64,000 nt of DNA from Paenibacillus curdlanolyticus YK9 (GCF_000179615.1 NZ_AEDD01000005.1:156928-220927), one strand, 5' to 3'. Shown: positions 34,786 through 45,586, numbered from the stretch's first letter. The notes: generated from the sequence alone by a model not told the origin. A program made the numbers and translations.

Positions 34786-35880
34786 CTACTTCGTCTCTTC
34801 CTTCTTCTCGGTTGCCGCGCCGGAGTCCGTGCCCGCATCTTTGCCTGCATCGGTCCCGCCTTCTTTCGTGCCTGTCGTCTCTTCCTTCGGAAGATCAACC
34901 TTCGTAATTAGGCCGGGCAGCTCCTTCGTCATAAAATCGTTCAGCACCGTCGTCGAAGCCGACTTGCGAAGCTCGTCCTTCGTCGCCTGTGGCACTTGCT
35001 CCCACGTTCGCGTTTCCCGCTTCTCCACCTTCATGACATGATAGCCGTATTCCGTCTCCACGGGATCGCCGATTTTGCCAATCTCCTGCGTGTTCGCAGC
35101 CTTCTTGAACGCCTCCACCCACACGCGCGGCTCTTGATTCTCATACAGTCCGCCTTTATCCTTCGAGCCTTCGTCGTCTGAATACTGCTTCGCCAGCGCG
35201 GCCCAATCGCCGCCCGCCTCCAGCTTCTGCTTGACCTCTTGGGCTTTCTTGAGCGCGTCCGCTTTGGACAGCTTCTCCTTGCCGGTCGACGGGTCCTTGA
35301 ACCCGATCAGAATGTGACGAACCGTTATGTTATTAAAGTCGGATGGCGCCTTATCATAAATCGCCTTCATATCCGCATCCTTCACGTTCTGCTCGGAATG
35401 ATCCATAACCGAGACGATCATCCGATAGTACCATGCAGCATTATCGACGGTCAGGCCGGACTTCTCCATTTTTGCTTTCATTTCCGCGTTGGAGTCTGCC
35501 GTCTGCTTGAATTGGTCAACGAATTTGTCGACCTCTTCCTTTGACGAATCCTTCGACTTCTCGTCTACGCGGCTATACAGCACCTTGTAGCCAATGTATT
35601 CGCGCAGAAACTGCTCCTTCATGCTCGGGACAGTCAAATACATTTCCGCCTGCTCGTTCACAAGGGAGAAGAATCCGAGATACCGGTCGAACTCCTTATC
35701 GGTAACCGTACCGTCCTTGTACTCGGCAATAACCTTCCCCTCGCCTGACGCCGGCGCTTTGGTGTCGTCGGTTTTCTTCCCGCAAGCGGCTAATGCAACC
35801 GACAGTGCCAGCAGTAGAACCAGCGCCGCAATGAAGCCGCGGCGACCGGAACGGCTGCGTTGCTGTTTATTGTGCAACAT
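34786..35880 (-). CDS. PrsA/PpiC-type peptidyl-prolyl isomerase lipoprotein (copy 2)
   Basis: This 364-residue lipoprotein is the same length as its neighbour and clearly similar to it. It has lipobox ALAAC near residue 33, a parvulin domain at about 180-285 (ITVRHILIGFKDPSTGKE, WAALAKQYSDDEGSKDKGGLYENQEP, GYHVMKVEKRE) and an acidic low-complexity tail. The start overlaps the mfd stop by 14 bases, so it is translationally coupled to mfd. A tandem duplication is the simplest explanation for the pair. Confidence 0.88.
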   Translation of the reverse strand: MLHNKQQRSRSGRRGFIAALVLLLALSVALAACGKKTDDTKAPASGEGKVIAEYKDGTVTDKEFDRYLGFFSLVNEQAEMYLTVPSMKEQFLREYIGYKVLYSRVDEKSKDSSKEEVDKFVDQFKQTADSNAEMKAKMEKSGLTVDNAAWYYRMIVSVMDHSEQNVKDADMKAIYDKAPSDFNNITVRHILIGFKDPSTGKEKLSKADALKKAQEVKQKLEAGGDWAALAKQYSDDEGSKDKGGLYENQEPRVWVEAFKKAANTQEIGKIGDPVETEYGYHVMKVEKRETRTWEQVPQATKDELRKSASTTVLNDFMTKELPGLITKVDLPKEETTGTKEGGTDAGKDAGTDSGAATEKKEETK

Positions 35881-38800
35881 CCTGGAGTTCTCCCTTCGAT
35901 TTCACAGCTTCTTGATAGTCATGAAGAAACTTCTCTAGCAGCTCAAGCCGCTGCTCTTGCGTAAGGCCTTTGCCTCGAAGCAGCAGGAACGGCGGTCCGC
36001 CCGCTCCATCGTCGTCAAACCGTTTGAACCGATTCTCGTACTTCAGGCAAAGCAGGTCGACCTTCTTCTTATCGATGCGCGCCATATCGCGGGCAGCAAT
36101 CCGAAGCTTCCAATCATCGGCTTTCTGTGAGATCTGCTCAATGCCATACTCAGCGCCGTATGCCTTCAGGCGGGCAACCGCCAACAGATTTTCAACCGCA
36201 AGCGGCAAATCGCCGAAACGGTCGACAAGCTCGTCGCGCAGATCCTCGGTCTCTTCGATCTGACGAATCGCAGCGACCTTTTTGTAGATCTCGATTTTCT
36301 GAATGCTGTCGTAAATATAATCCGAAGGCAAGTACGCATCGAGGCTCAAATCGATAACCGTCGCCACTTTGCGCTCCTCGACCGGCGCTGCGCCATCAAG
36401 CTGCGCCTTACGGGCAGCCACCTCGTCAGCGAGCATCTGCGAGTAAAGGTCGAAGCCGACCGATGCGATAAACCCATGCTGCTCCGCGCCGAGCAAGTTG
36501 CCTGCGCCGCGTATAGCAAGATCTCGCATGGCGATTTTGAAACCGGAGCCCAGCTCCGTAAACTCCTTAATCGACTGCAGCCGTTTCTCCGCCACCTCGG
36601 TCAGCACTTTATCCCTTTGGTAGGTAAAGTAAGCGTAAGCAATCCGATTGGAACGGCCGACCCGCCCGCGAAGCTGATATAGCTGGGATAAGCCCATCTT
36701 GTCAGCATCATGTACGATTAAAGTGTTTACATTCGGTATATCTACGCCTGTCTCGATAATGCTCGTACTGACCAGCACATCCGACTCGCCGTCCAGGAAA
36801 TCGAGAATCGTCTTCTCCAGCTCCTGCTCGGACATCTGGCCATGGCCGACAGCCACTCTGGCGTCAGGCACTAGCGCTTTTATCTGGTCAGCCATCTGAT
36901 GGATGCCTTGGACGCGGTTATACAGATAGTATACCTGTCCGCCGCGCGCTAATTCCCGTTCGACGGATTCTCGTACGAGCGCTGCGCTATATTCCAAAAC
37001 ATAGGTCTGCACCGGGAAACGGTTTTCCGGCGGTGTCTCGATGACCGACAGGTCGCGAACGCCCAGCATCGACATGTGCAGCGTCCGGGGAATCGGCGTA
37101 GCTGTCAGCGTCAGCACGTCCACGTTCGTCTTCAGCCGCTTCAGCTTCTCCTTGTGGGATACGCCGAACCGCTGCTCCTCATCGACGATAAGCAGCCCCA
37201 GATCCTTAAATACAACGTCCTGCGACAGCAAACGGTGCGTACCGATCACGATATCGACGGTACCCGCTTTAATGCCCTTCATCGTCTCATTCTGCTCCTT
37301 GCGGGAGCGGAAGCGCGAAAGCACCTGCACGTTAAACGGATAGCCGGAGAAACGTTCACGGAACGTCTCGAAGTGCTGCTGGGCCAAAATCGTCGTCGGC
37401 ACCAGTATGGCAACCTGCTTGCCCTCAATTGCCGCTTTAAACGCCGCACGCACAGCAACCTCGGTCTTGCCATAGCCCACGTCGCCGCAGAGCAGGCGAT
37501 CCATCGGGCGAGACATCTCCATGTCCGCCTTGATTTCACCGATCGCACGCAGTTGATCGCGCGTCTCGTCATATGGGAACATCGCTTCGAATTCCTGCTG
37601 ATAAGGCGTATCCTGTCCAAAAGCGAAGCCAGGGCTCGCTTGGCGATCGGCATACAGCTTGATCAGCTCATCCGCGATATCCTTAACCGACGAACGAACC
37701 TTCGTCTTCACGCGCGCCCACTCATTGCCGCCAAGCTTATAAACCTTCGGCTCTTTCTCTTCCGAGCCGACGTATTTCTGAATCATGTCGATCTGCTCGA
37801 TCGGAACAGACAGCTTATCGCCGCCTGCATACATGACATGCATATAATCTTTATGAATGCCGCCAATCTCCAACGTGCCGATGCCAAGATACTTGCCAAT
37901 CCCGTGATTCTGGTGGACGACATAATCGCCAACCTTCAGCTCGGTATAGCTCTTGATCCGCTCCGCATTATCGATCTTCTTATCGACACGCGTCGCTTTA
38001 CGCTGCTTCTGCGAGAACATCTCGCCTTCCGTAATCACGACAAGGTGAATAGACGGCAGCTCGAAGCCTGCCTGCAAATTGCCTTCAATCAGCGACGGCG
38101 GCTCGATGCCGTAATCATGCAGCACGCGGCGCATGCGGTCCATCCGTTCCGCACTGCCAGCGAGCATCATGACTGTCGCCCCGGCCTTCTTCCAGCGATC
38201 CATCTCCGACTTCAGCACGTTCATCTGCCCATGGAAATTTTGCGTCGCACGGCACATAAAATTCAAAATATTTTGCGGCTGCGTATGCGGAATCTGGCGC
38301 AGGAACAACGACAGGAAGATCGTTTGATACGCACGGTGATGCATGATCTCATCCGTTTCCCTGGCAAGCGGCAGGCTTGGCAGCGATTTGCCGTGGGACA
38401 ACAGATGCGTCGCCCACTCCGCTTCATCCCGCTCCAGCTGGCGTGCCGTCTCGATCAGCCGAAGCGGCTCGTCGAGAATCAACAGCGTATCCTGCGGCAG
38501 GTAATCGAGCAGCGTGTGCCGTTCCGGATACAGAAGCGAGACGTATTTGTACATTTCGGAAAAATACTGCTCTTCCCTCAGCTTCTCAATTTCGCTGCCG
38601 ATCTCGCCCTTCAAACGCTCCTTCGCCGTGCGATCCGCCATCTTCTCCAACTGCTTATCCAGCAAATCCTGCGCATGCTGGGCAGCATTTTTGAATCGCC
38701 GCTCATCGGCCGGCAGCTCCCTGCATGGCGTGACGACGAATGCGTCCAGCTTCTCAAGCGAGCGCTGGTCTGACGCATCGAACGTTCGAATGGAGTCAAT

Positions 38801-39400
38801 TTCCTCGTCGAACCATTCCACACGGCACGCCACGGGCGAGGTTAGCGGGTAGAAATCGACAATTCCGCCCCTAACGCTCATCTCGCCCTTCGATTCGACA
38901 CGATCGACGCGCTCATAGCCAATTCCGGTCATACGGCGCAGGAACGTCTCCATCGGCAGCGACTCGCCTACCTTCAAACTGATCTGCGCATCCGCCATGA
39001 CTCCCTTAACGGGCACATAGCGCCGAACGCCGCTGAACGGAACGACGACAATCCCGCGAAACCCCTGAGACAGCCGGATAAGCGCGTCAATGCGCTGCGC
39101 AAGCGTCTCGGGACTCGAGACTGCCGCTTCGGCTGCAACCAGTTCGTTGGCGGGATAAAGGAGTACTTCGCTAGGCGACAGCAGCTCCTGCAGGTCCTCC
39201 GCAATCTTCTGTGCGGCGAACATATTATGGGTGACGACGAGCATCGGCCGATCCAAATCCGATCGGAGCGCCGACACAAGCACCTGACGAGACGAGCCTG
39301 CCAGACCGGAAATGAGCTGCTCGCGCATTCCAGCCGTGACGCCCGTCAGTACCGTTTGATAATCCGCATCCGCGGCAAAAGCCTGAATTAACGCTTTCAA
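35867..39400 (-). CDS. mfd: Transcription-repair coupling factor
   Basis: Mfd displaces stalled RNA polymerase and recruits UvrA. Domains in order: UvrB-like damage-recognition region (1-330), RNA polymerase interaction domain (about 490-560, TELKVGDYVVHQNHGIGKYLGI), RecG-like translocase with Walker A GDVGYGKTEV and DEEQRFG, and the C-terminal TRCF domain. A TTG at 39400 with AAGAAGGTG 9 bases upstream gives exactly 1,177 residues, the length of the B. subtilis protein. A longer frame to 39454 adds an Arg/Lys-rich leader without a ribosome-binding site. It lies after fin and before the coupled PpiC genes. Confidence 0.95.
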   Translation of the reverse strand: MKALIQAFAADADYQTVLTGVTAGMREQLISGLAGSSRQVLVSALRSDLDRPMLVVTHNMFAAQKIAEDLQELLSPSEVLLYPANELVAAEAAVSSPETLAQRIDALIRLSQGFRGIVVVPFSGVRRYVPVKGVMADAQISLKVGESLPMETFLRRMTGIGYERVDRVESKGEMSVRGGIVDFYPLTSPVACRVEWFDEEIDSIRTFDASDQRSLEKLDAFVVTPCRELPADERRFKNAAQHAQDLLDKQLEKMADRTAKERLKGEIGSEIEKLREEQYFSEMYKYVSLLYPERHTLLDYLPQDTLLILDEPLRLIETARQLERDEAEWATHLLSHGKSLPSLPLARETDEIMHHRAYQTIFLSLFLRQIPHTQPQNILNFMCRATQNFHGQMNVLKSEMDRWKKAGATVMMLAGSAERMDRMRRVLHDYGIEPPSLIEGNLQAGFELPSIHLVVITEGEMFSQKQRKATRVDKKIDNAERIKSYTELKVGDYVVHQNHGIGKYLGIGTLEIGGIHKDYMHVMYAGGDKLSVPIEQIDMIQKYVGSEEKEPKVYKLGGNEWARVKTKVRSSVKDIADELIKLYADRQASPGFAFGQDTPYQQEFEAMFPYDETRDQLRAIGEIKADMEMSRPMDRLLCGDVGYGKTEVAVRAAFKAAIEGKQVAILVPTTILAQQHFETFRERFSGYPFNVQVLSRFRSRKEQNETMKGIKAGTVDIVIGTHRLLSQDVVFKDLGLLIVDEEQRFGVSHKEKLKRLKTNVDVLTLTATPIPRTLHMSMLGVRDLSVIETPPENRFPVQTYVLEYSAALVRESVERELARGGQVYYLYNRVQGIHQMADQIKALVPDARVAVGHGQMSEQELEKTILDFLDGESDVLVSTSIIETGVDIPNVNTLIVHDADKMGLSQLYQLRGRVGRSNRIAYAYFTYQRDKVLTEVAEKRLQSIKEFTELGSGFKIAMRDLAIRGAGNLLGAEQHGFIASVGFDLYSQMLADEVAARKAQLDGAAPVEERKVATVIDLSLDAYLPSDYIYDSIQKIEIYKKVAAIRQIEETEDLRDELVDRFGDLPLAVENLLAVARLKAYGAEYGIEQISQKADDWKLRIAARDMARIDKKKVDLLCLKYENRFKRFDDDGAGGPPFLLLRGKGLTQEQRLELLEKFLHDYQEAVKSKGELQDVAQ

Positions 39401-39567
39401 CGTTGACGGCACCTTCTTTCTACGACGCAAGACAGGCGTCCGCTTCCTAGGCAAGGGAAGGGCCGCCGATCATCGCATATAACCTTTAGCAATAAACACG
39501 CAAAGAAGCCTCAGCCCTATCAGTGCCTAGGCCAAGGCTGCAGCTCCATACGACAATCAACTCCGCA

Positions 39568-39798
39568 TTATTGAAGCGGATTTGAGATTAGCACTAGCTC
39601 CGGGTTCGCTTCCAGCGCCTCATTGCAATAATCGCATACGACGCTTACCGTTACATCCCCATTCGGATTATACGCTATTATATCGCTGCGCTCCTCAGGG
39701 GTCAAGAAATGGAAACCGAGCTGCTGCTCTGTCACAGAGCTGCTATTAATCGATCCAACCGTGGATCTGCAATGCCGGCAAATGTAATTTACAGCCAT
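39568..39798 (-). CDS. fin: Anti-sigma-F factor Fin
   Basis: This 76-residue protein starts MAVNYICRHCRSTVG. It has the Fin pattern: CxxC near the N-terminus, LGFHFLTPEERSDIIAYNPNGDV in the middle and VVCDYCNEALEANPEL at the end, with two CxxC pairs likely to bind zinc. Fin helps switch from sigma-F to sigma-G in the forespore. ATG 39798 has GGGAGG upstream. The position between pth and mfd matches B. subtilis yabK/fin. Confidence 0.93.
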   Translation of the reverse strand: MAVNYICRHCRSTVGSINSSSVTEQQLGFHFLTPEERSDIIAYNPNGDVTVSVVCDYCNEALEANPELVLISNPLQ

Positions 39799-39894
39799 AT
39801 GTATGCCTCCCGAAGAGTTGTTATACGCTCCAGTATGCCCCATCCGGCTGCTTCTAATTCGCATGCTTGCAGTTAACGCCCTTCCACTACTGAA

Positions 39895-40455
39895 CTACCC
39901 GTTAAACTTCGCCATCGTCTGCTCGAACGTAGCCTTCAATGCAAACTCCGCTGCATCGCAGGTCTGCTCGATCATAATCGCTAGCTTATCCTGCTCCGCC
40001 TTCGGGAAGTTGTCCAGCACATAGTCAGCGATATTGCCGCCTGGGAGCGGCCTTGTGATGCCCATTCGAATACGGTTAAACGTCTGCGTCCCCGTATGCT
40101 GAATGATCGACTTGATGCCGTTGTGTCCGCCGGGGCTGCCTTGGTACCGAAGCCGGATACGCCCCATCTCCGTATCGAGGTCGTCATAAATGACGATCAG
40201 ATCCTCCAGCGCCACCTTATAATAGTCCATATATGCGCGTACGGTCTCGCCGGATAGATTCATATAGGTCATCGGTTTAATCAAAGCCACTTTCGTGCCG
40301 CCTACGTTCCCTTCCCCGATCAGCGCCTTGCACTTGCTCTGGGTAACACTGATCCCCCAACGCTTGGCAAGCGAATCAATCGCCATAAAGCCGACGTTAT
40401 GGCGCGTATTCTGATATTTCGTGCCGGGGTTGCCCAGTCCAACGATCCATTTCAT
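39895..40455 (-). CDS. pth: Peptidyl-tRNA hydrolase
   Basis: This 186-residue enzyme releases peptides from drop-off peptidyl-tRNA. Catalytic residues are visible: N9 in GLGNPG, H19 in NTRHNVGF and D in IYDDLDTEMG. The MTYMNLSGE motif and the SPGGHNGIKSI motif also match. The start MKWIVGLGNPG at 40455 is fixed by homology and has AGGAGTG upstream. It is separated from glmU by a terminator; the ribose-phosphate pyrophosphokinase gene that usually lies between glmU and pth is missing. Confidence 0.96.
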   Translation of the reverse strand: MKWIVGLGNPGTKYQNTRHNVGFMAIDSLAKRWGISVTQSKCKALIGEGNVGGTKVALIKPMTYMNLSGETVRAYMDYYKVALEDLIVIYDDLDTEMGRIRLRYQGSPGGHNGIKSIIQHTGTQTFNRIRMGITRPLPGGNIADYVLDNFPKAEQDKLAIMIEQTCDAAEFALKATFEQTMAKFNG

Positions 40456-40547
40456 TGCGTATGTTTCACTCCTATGAATGCCATTCACTCGCTTGTTGTC
40501 TCTCTATTGATTATACGTCGCCTAGGCAGAATCCTCTTCCTTATGAC

Positions 40548-40573
40548 AAAAAAAGGCTGCGAATGCAGCCTTT
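40548..40573 (-). terminator. Terminator of glmU
   Basis: GGCTGC-ATTC-GCAGCC followed by seven T on the minus strand. It ends the spoVG-glmU transcript before pth. Confidence 0.9.
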
Positions 40574-40630
40574 CGGTATTTCGTGAAGCTTGCCTTTAGG
40601 CTTCCCATTCCGAGATGGAATAATCGCCCG

Positions 40631-42031
40631 CTATTGCTTATTCGTCCGTTCTTTCTTGGATTTCGCGCGGGCACGAATTTTGTTCGCGTAGCCCGACTTG
40701 TTCACTTGGCGCTCGCGCGCGATAGCCAGATCCCCGCTCGGTACGTCCTGCGTGATCGTGGAGCCTGCAACCACATAAGCGCCTTCGCCGATTTTCACTG
40801 GGGCGATGAGGTTTACGTTGCTGCCGACGAAGGCATTGTCGCCGATTTCGGTAATCGACTTATTAAATCCATCATAGTTAACCGTAATCGCGCCACAGCC
40901 GATGTTAACGTCTTTACCCACTACGGCGTCGCCTACATAGCTCAAATGCGAGACCTTGCTGCCATCGCCGAGTGTCGCATTTTTCAACTCGACGAAATCG
41001 CCGATTTTACATTCGCGACCAAGCTTCGAGCCTGGACGCAGATTCGCATAAGGACCGACAGCGCTGCCGTCGCCCACGACGGAGTCAACTGCAACCGAAT
41101 ATTTGACCGATACGCCATTACCCAGCTCAACGTTCGTCAGATCGGCCTGTGGCCCGATTACGCAGTCCTCGCCAATAACCGTGCTGCCACGCAGTACGGT
41201 GCCTGGGTAGATGATCGTATCTGCGCCGATGACAACGCCTGCTTCAATATAAGTCGCCGCAGGATCGATAATCGTCACGCCATTGATCTGATGCTTGCGC
41301 ACGATGCGAGCACGCATGAGCTGCTCCGCTTCAGCCAGACCCACACGATCATTTACGCCAATGCCTTCAGCAAAATCAGCTGCAATATGCGCCTCTACCG
41401 TCTCGCCGGCCACGCGCAAAATTTCCAATACGTCCGTCAAATAAAACTCGCCTTGCGCATTATCGTTTTTCACGAGCTTAAGCGCCTCAAACAGCTTGCG
41501 GTTGTCGAAGCAGTACATGCCCGTGTTAATTTCGGTAATTGCCGCTTCTTCAGCCGAGCAATCCTTCTGCTCCACGATACGAAGCACTTGCCCGTTGTCT
41601 CCGCGAACAATTCGTCCCAGCCCTTGCGGGTTAGGCACAACCGCCGTCAGGACCGTTGCCGCTGCTTTCGCGCCCTTATGCTTCTCTAGCAAATGGCCGA
41701 TCGTCTCCGAGGTTACAAGCGGCGTGTCTCCGTACAGAATAACCGTCGTACCTTCCTCTTCACCTACGAGACCGGCTGCCTGCTGCACGGCATGCCCTGT
41801 GCCCAGCTGTTCCGACTGCAGCACGAACTCCGCCCGGTCGCCCAGCGCAGCTTTTACAAGCTCAGCGCCATGGCCGACGACGACGACCTTCCGCTCGCAT
41901 GCGGATGCATCAACGGTATCGAGCACATGCTCTACCATCGGTTTGCCGCTTACTTGATGGAGTACTTTATATAACTTCGATTTCATCCGTTTGCCTTGGC
42001 CTGCGGCAAGGACGATTGCGATTAATTTCAT
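40631..42031 (-). CDS. glmU: Bifunctional N-acetylglucosamine-1-phosphate uridyltransferase / glucosamine-1-phosphate acetyltransferase
   Basis: This 466-residue enzyme makes UDP-GlcNAc for peptidoglycan. The N-terminal pyrophosphorylase domain (1-230) has [19 protein letters not shown] and YGDTPL. The C-terminal left-handed beta-helix (250-450) has many hexapeptide repeats and the acetyltransferase segment [11 protein letters not shown]. The lysine-rich C-terminal tail is typical. ATG 42031 has AGGAGG within ten bases. It follows spoVG as in Bacillus. Confidence 0.96.
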   Translation of the reverse strand: MKLIAIVLAAGQGKRMKSKLYKVLHQVSGKPMVEHVLDTVDASACERKVVVVGHGAELVKAALGDRAEFVLQSEQLGTGHAVQQAAGLVGEEEGTTVILYGDTPLVTSETIGHLLEKHKGAKAAATVLTAVVPNPQGLGRIVRGDNGQVLRIVEQKDCSAEEAAITEINTGMYCFDNRKLFEALKLVKNDNAQGEFYLTDVLEILRVAGETVEAHIAADFAEGIGVNDRVGLAEAEQLMRARIVRKHQINGVTIIDPAATYIEAGVVIGADTIIYPGTVLRGSTVIGEDCVIGPQADLTNVELGNGVSVKYSVAVDSVVGDGSAVGPYANLRPGSKLGRECKIGDFVELKNATLGDGSKVSHLSYVGDAVVGKDVNIGCGAITVNYDGFNKSITEIGDNAFVGSNVNLIAPVKIGEGAYVVAGSTITQDVPSGDLAIARERQVNKSGYANKIRARAKSKKERTNKQ

Positions 42032-42208
42032 GGTGACCCTCCTAAAGGTTTTGCGAGTATTATGGGATCCATTGGATCCATTGAAGCAAAATCTTGCTTC
42101 GTAAGCATGTGCTTAGTTTTAAAACCCAATTTCCGCTTAATCTCTATAGAATATATCTTATTCGTATCAAAAAGAAAAGAGAGCCCGCAGGCTCCCTTCG
42201 TCTCATTA

Positions 42209-42622
<414 letters not shown>

Positions 42623-42625
42623 CTA

Positions 42626-43018
42626 TCATTCGACAGACGTCGATGCAATCAATTCTATTTCGACAAGAACATCCTTCGGCAGCCTTGCTACCTCAACAGC
42701 CGATCGAGCTGGTTTATGCTCGCCAAAGTAGGAAGCATAGATCGCATTAATGTCTGCAAACTGGTTCATATCCTTGAGGAATACAGTCGCCTTCACCACA
42801 TCCTGGAAATTAGAGCCTGCTGCTTCGAGTACCGCTTGCAGATTCCGGAACACTTGATGCGTCTGCTCCTCGATACCGCCAGCCACCACTTGGCCGTCTG
42901 CGCCGAGCGGGATTTGGCCCGAGGTGAACAACAAATTGCCGAGCTTCACCGCATGCGAGTAGGGTCCAATCGCCGCTGGCGCGCCAGCCGCATTAATCAG
43001 TTGGGGTTGAGCCTTCAT
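42626..43018 (-). CDS. ridA: RidA family enamine/imine deaminase (YabJ)
   Basis: This 130-residue protein clears reactive 2-aminoacrylate and related enamines. Conserved features are [22 protein letters not shown], the active-site arginine in [21 protein letters not shown] and the trimer-interface tail. ATG 43018 (second of two possible starts, after a GTG) has GGAGGG 8 bases upstream. The position directly downstream of purR matches the purR-yabJ pair of B. subtilis. Confidence 0.95.
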   Translation of the reverse strand: MKAQPQLINAAGAPAAIGPYSHAVKLGNLLFTSGQIPLGADGQVVAGGIEEQTHQVFRNLQAVLEAAGSNFQDVVKATVFLKDMNQFADINAIYASYFGEHKPARSAVEVARLPKDVLVEIELIASTSVE

Positions 43019-43048
43019 CACAAAATCCCTCCATTATTTCAAGCTTTT

Positions 43049-43873
43049 TTATTGAAAGAAGTTGCCTGGGACAACCGTCGTCTGTTTCGTCTTCAGATCA
43101 ACAGCGGTTACCTTCGCAAGCGATATATAGTCCTCCAGCAGGCGCTCCTCCGTGCCCAGCTCGCCAGATTCCACGAATACGCCTACTCCCGCTACCTTCG
43201 CATTAAACTCGCCCAGCAGATCCATCATGCCTTGGATGGTTCCGCCTGCCTTCATAAAATCATCGATGATCAAAACGCGCGAATGCTCACGCAGTGTCCG
43301 TCTAGCCAATGACATCGTCTGTATACGCTTGTTGGAACCGGATACATAATTAATACTAACGGCCGATCCTTCCGTTACCTTATTGTCTCGGCGAACGATA
43401 ACAACAGGTAAGTTCAAACAAGCCGCCGTTGCGTAAGCAAGCGGAATTCCTTTGGTCTCGACGGTCATAATAACGTCGATTTCCCGATTCGCGAACGCGG
43501 TCGCGAACATTCTTCCCAGCTCCGACAACAATTCCGGCTGGCCTAGCATATCCGTCATGAACAAATAGCCGCCTGGCAGCACCCGTTCTGGCTGCTCCAA
43601 TTGGCGGCACACGCTTTGAATAATTGAAATCGCCGCATCGTGATGGATTTTCGGCGTATACTTAACGCCCCCAGCTGCTCCTGCAAGCGTATGGAGCTCG
43701 CCAATCCCCTCTTCCTCGAACACCTCTTTAATAATCGCCAGATCTTCGCTAATTGAAGATTTAGCTGATTGATAACGGTCTGCGAATGCTGTGAGCGAAA
43801 TTAAAGTATGGGGGCGGTTGAGTAAGTATTGTGTCATCTCTACGAGTCGAGCGCTACGTTTAAGCTTTTTCAA
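43049..43873 (-). CDS. purR: Purine operon repressor PurR
   Basis: This 274-residue repressor has an N-terminal winged helix (LVEMTQYLLNRPHTLISLTAFADRYQSAKSSISEDLAII) and a C-terminal phosphoribosyltransferase-like domain with the PRPP loop VLIIDDFMKAGGT. PRPP binding relieves repression in the family. TTG at 43873, 8 bases after GGGGAG, gives the homologous N-terminus (KKLKRSARLVEMTQ); the GTG three codons upstream is too close to that site. Confidence 0.95.
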   Translation of the reverse strand: MKKLKRSARLVEMTQYLLNRPHTLISLTAFADRYQSAKSSISEDLAIIKEVFEEEGIGELHTLAGAAGGVKYTPKIHHDAAISIIQSVCRQLEQPERVLPGGYLFMTDMLGQPELLSELGRMFATAFANREIDVIMTVETKGIPLAYATAACLNLPVVIVRRDNKVTEGSAVSINYVSGSNKRIQTMSLARRTLREHSRVLIIDDFMKAGGTIQGMMDLLGEFNAKVAGVGVFVESGELGTEERLLEDYISLAKVTAVDLKTKQTTVVPGNFFQ

Positions 43874-43954
43874 AACTACCACTCCCCGCTAAATCCGAAT
43901 ATTATAATGCCAATATAACATTTTTATACGGATTTAATCAAGGATACGGGGGAA

Positions 43955-44809
43955 CTACGTCAACATTCTTACCACATACACTTCTTTACAGAAGCCGCGC
44001 AGACCATTATAGATCCGAGCCAGCTTAGCCTCCTTGGACACAAGGCCGAATACCGTCGGCCCGCTGCCGGACATCAGGACGCCTTCTGCACCCAGTCGCT
44101 GCATGCTTTCCTTCAATTGAAGGACCTCAGGATAATGCTTCAGCGTTACCTTCTCAAGCACGTTGCCCAGCGAAGCGCACATATCGTTGAACGACCCGCG
44201 CGAGATCGCAGACAGCATGTCTTTCATCGAGGGATGCTCCGTGAGCTCCGCAGCCTTGAATCGGCCATAGACATCAGCAGTCGAAACATTAATCGGCGGC
44301 TTCGCTAATACGACCCAGCATTGCGGCGGATTCTCGATATATTCAAGGCGCTCCCCGCGGCCTGTCGCCAAGGCTGTCCCCCCCGTCACACAGAAAGGCA
44401 CGTCAGAGCCAAGCTCCGCTCCGAGCACGCAAAGCTCCTGATTCGAGATGCCTAATCCCCATAGTCGATTAAGACCACGAAGCGTAGCTGCCGCATCGCT
44501 GGAACCGCCAGCAAGGCCAGCCGCTACGGGAATCTTTTTGTCTAGATGAATATATACGCCCTTACGCACGTCATAGCGGTCTTTGATTAACTTCGCAGCT
44601 TGAAAAGCTAAATTCTTCTCATCAAGCGGTATGTATCCGGCTTGGCTGGAGATGATAATTTGGTCCCGCTGCAGCTCTTCCATCTCAAGCCGATCGGCTA
44701 GATCGACCATGGTCATAATCATCTCGACCTCATGGAAGCCGTCCTCCCGTTTATGGAGAACGTCGAGCAGTAAATTGATTTTTGCGGGAGCTTTCTCGTA
44801 TATTTTCAT
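43955..44809 (-). CDS. ispE: 4-diphosphocytidyl-2-C-methyl-D-erythritol kinase
   Basis: This 284-residue GHMP kinase of the MEP isoprenoid pathway has [25 protein letters not shown] at the N-terminus, the ATP-binding [21 protein letters not shown] near residue 95 and the C-terminal [16 protein letters not shown] 44809 is preferred over GTG 44818 on homology. It lies between sspF and purR as in B. subtilis. Confidence 0.96.
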   Translation of the reverse strand: MKIYEKAPAKINLLLDVLHKREDGFHEVEMIMTMVDLADRLEMEELQRDQIIISSQAGYIPLDEKNLAFQAAKLIKDRYDVRKGVYIHLDKKIPVAAGLAGGSSDAAATLRGLNRLWGLGISNQELCVLGAELGSDVPFCVTGGTALATGRGERLEYIENPPQCWVVLAKPPINVSTADVYGRFKAAELTEHPSMKDMLSAISRGSFNDMCASLGNVLEKVTLKHYPEVLQLKESMQRLGAEGVLMSGSGPTVFGLVSKEAKLARIYNGLRGFCKEVYVVRMLT

Positions 44810-44917
44810 AATTATCACCCGTTCGTATGGTTAACTTCACCTATTATAACAAACGGAATGAAGAAATGCGAAAGGAGTTGCAAATCGCCCTTATCCTCCC
44901 TCCCTCATCCGACAAAA

Positions 44918-44943
44918 GTCCCCCAGACATTCCGTCGGGAGAC
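44918..44943 (-). terminator. Terminator after sspF
   Basis: GTCTCCC and GGGGGAC arms with one mismatch and a TTTTG tail on the minus strand, 15 bases after the sspF stop. Confidence 0.55.
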
Positions 44944-44958
44944 TCTTTGTGGCGCAAA

Positions 44959-45144
44959 TTATTGCCGTGTTTTATCCGCTGCTGCCTGCTCCGCCATTTG
45001 GATCGCCCGCTTCACCATATTGCCTGCATCCTTCGCCTTAATGCTGCCCCAGCCCTCTTGCTGCACCGTATCGTAAAATCCGAGATCCTTAGCCAGCTCA
45101 TACTTGAGCTCCTCTGACATAATGCTTCTTCTCCGTCTGCTCAT
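44959..45144 (-). CDS. sspF: Alpha/beta-type small acid-soluble spore protein SspF
   Basis: This 61-residue protein reads [20 protein letters not shown] and then [23 protein letters not shown], the SspF signature. Such proteins coat and protect DNA in the spore. ATG 45144 follows GGAGGATGGGC; an upstream in-frame ATG adds an unrelated leader. It is flanked by terminators on both sides, so it is a monocistronic, probably sigma-G-dependent gene. Confidence 0.95.
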   Translation of the reverse strand: MSRRRRSIMSEELKYELAKDLGFYDTVQQEGWGSIKAKDAGNMVKRAIQMAEQAAADKTRQ

Positions 45145-45242
45145 TGCCCATCCTCCTTGCAGAATTGTAATTATGGCATACGTAGTATGCGGTGGAAGGA
45201 TGGCTTTCATACATGGTGATCATCGGGAGCGAGCCAGTTATA

Positions 45243-45281
45243 AAAAAAAGAAAGCGTATGCCCTGTAGTGGACATACGCTC
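45243..45281 (-). terminator. Terminator of veg
   Basis: AGCGTATG and CATACGCT arms with inner CC/GG pairing, followed on the minus strand by TTCTTTTTTTT. It lies 33 bases after the veg stop. Confidence 0.88.
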
Positions 45282-45313
45282 AATCTGCCGGCTCCATACG
45301 CCAAACCAGCATA

Positions 45314-45586
45314 TTATTGTATATACGTTATGCGAACCTGACCTTCATCGTTGCATACGTGAACTTCGACCGATTCGGTCAATATATCCGCATAACTGTA
45401 AGAGACACGTTTAAACGCGCTCTCTTCCTGATCGAGCTTGACAATGAAAACAGATGGGTAGATTTCTTCCAGTACTCCGGTGCGTTCGATGGTCTTACGT
45501 CGGCCCCCATTCGCACGGAGACGAATTTTGGAACCTACATGAGCTTCCAAGCTGCGTTTGATTTCTGACAGCGCATTTTTTGCCAT
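45314..45586 (-). CDS. veg: Veg protein, biofilm-related regulator
   Basis: This 90-residue protein has [49 protein letters not shown] and [15 protein letters not shown], almost identical to B. subtilis Veg (86 residues). Veg stimulates biofilm matrix genes by an incompletely known route and lies next to sspF. ATG 45586 has AGAGGTGG upstream. Two tandem near-consensus promoters precede it. Confidence 0.95.
   Translation of the reverse strand: MAKNALSEIKRSLEAHVGSKIRLRANGGRRKTIERTGVLEEIYPSVFIVKLDQEESAFKRVSYSYADILTESVEVHVCNDEGQVRITYIQ

Noticed and set aside
37076..38773. 565-codon open frame on the plus strand
   Set aside because: It is antisense to mfd, has Arg/His/Leu-rich composition and no recognisable family; mirror frame of a GC-rich gene.
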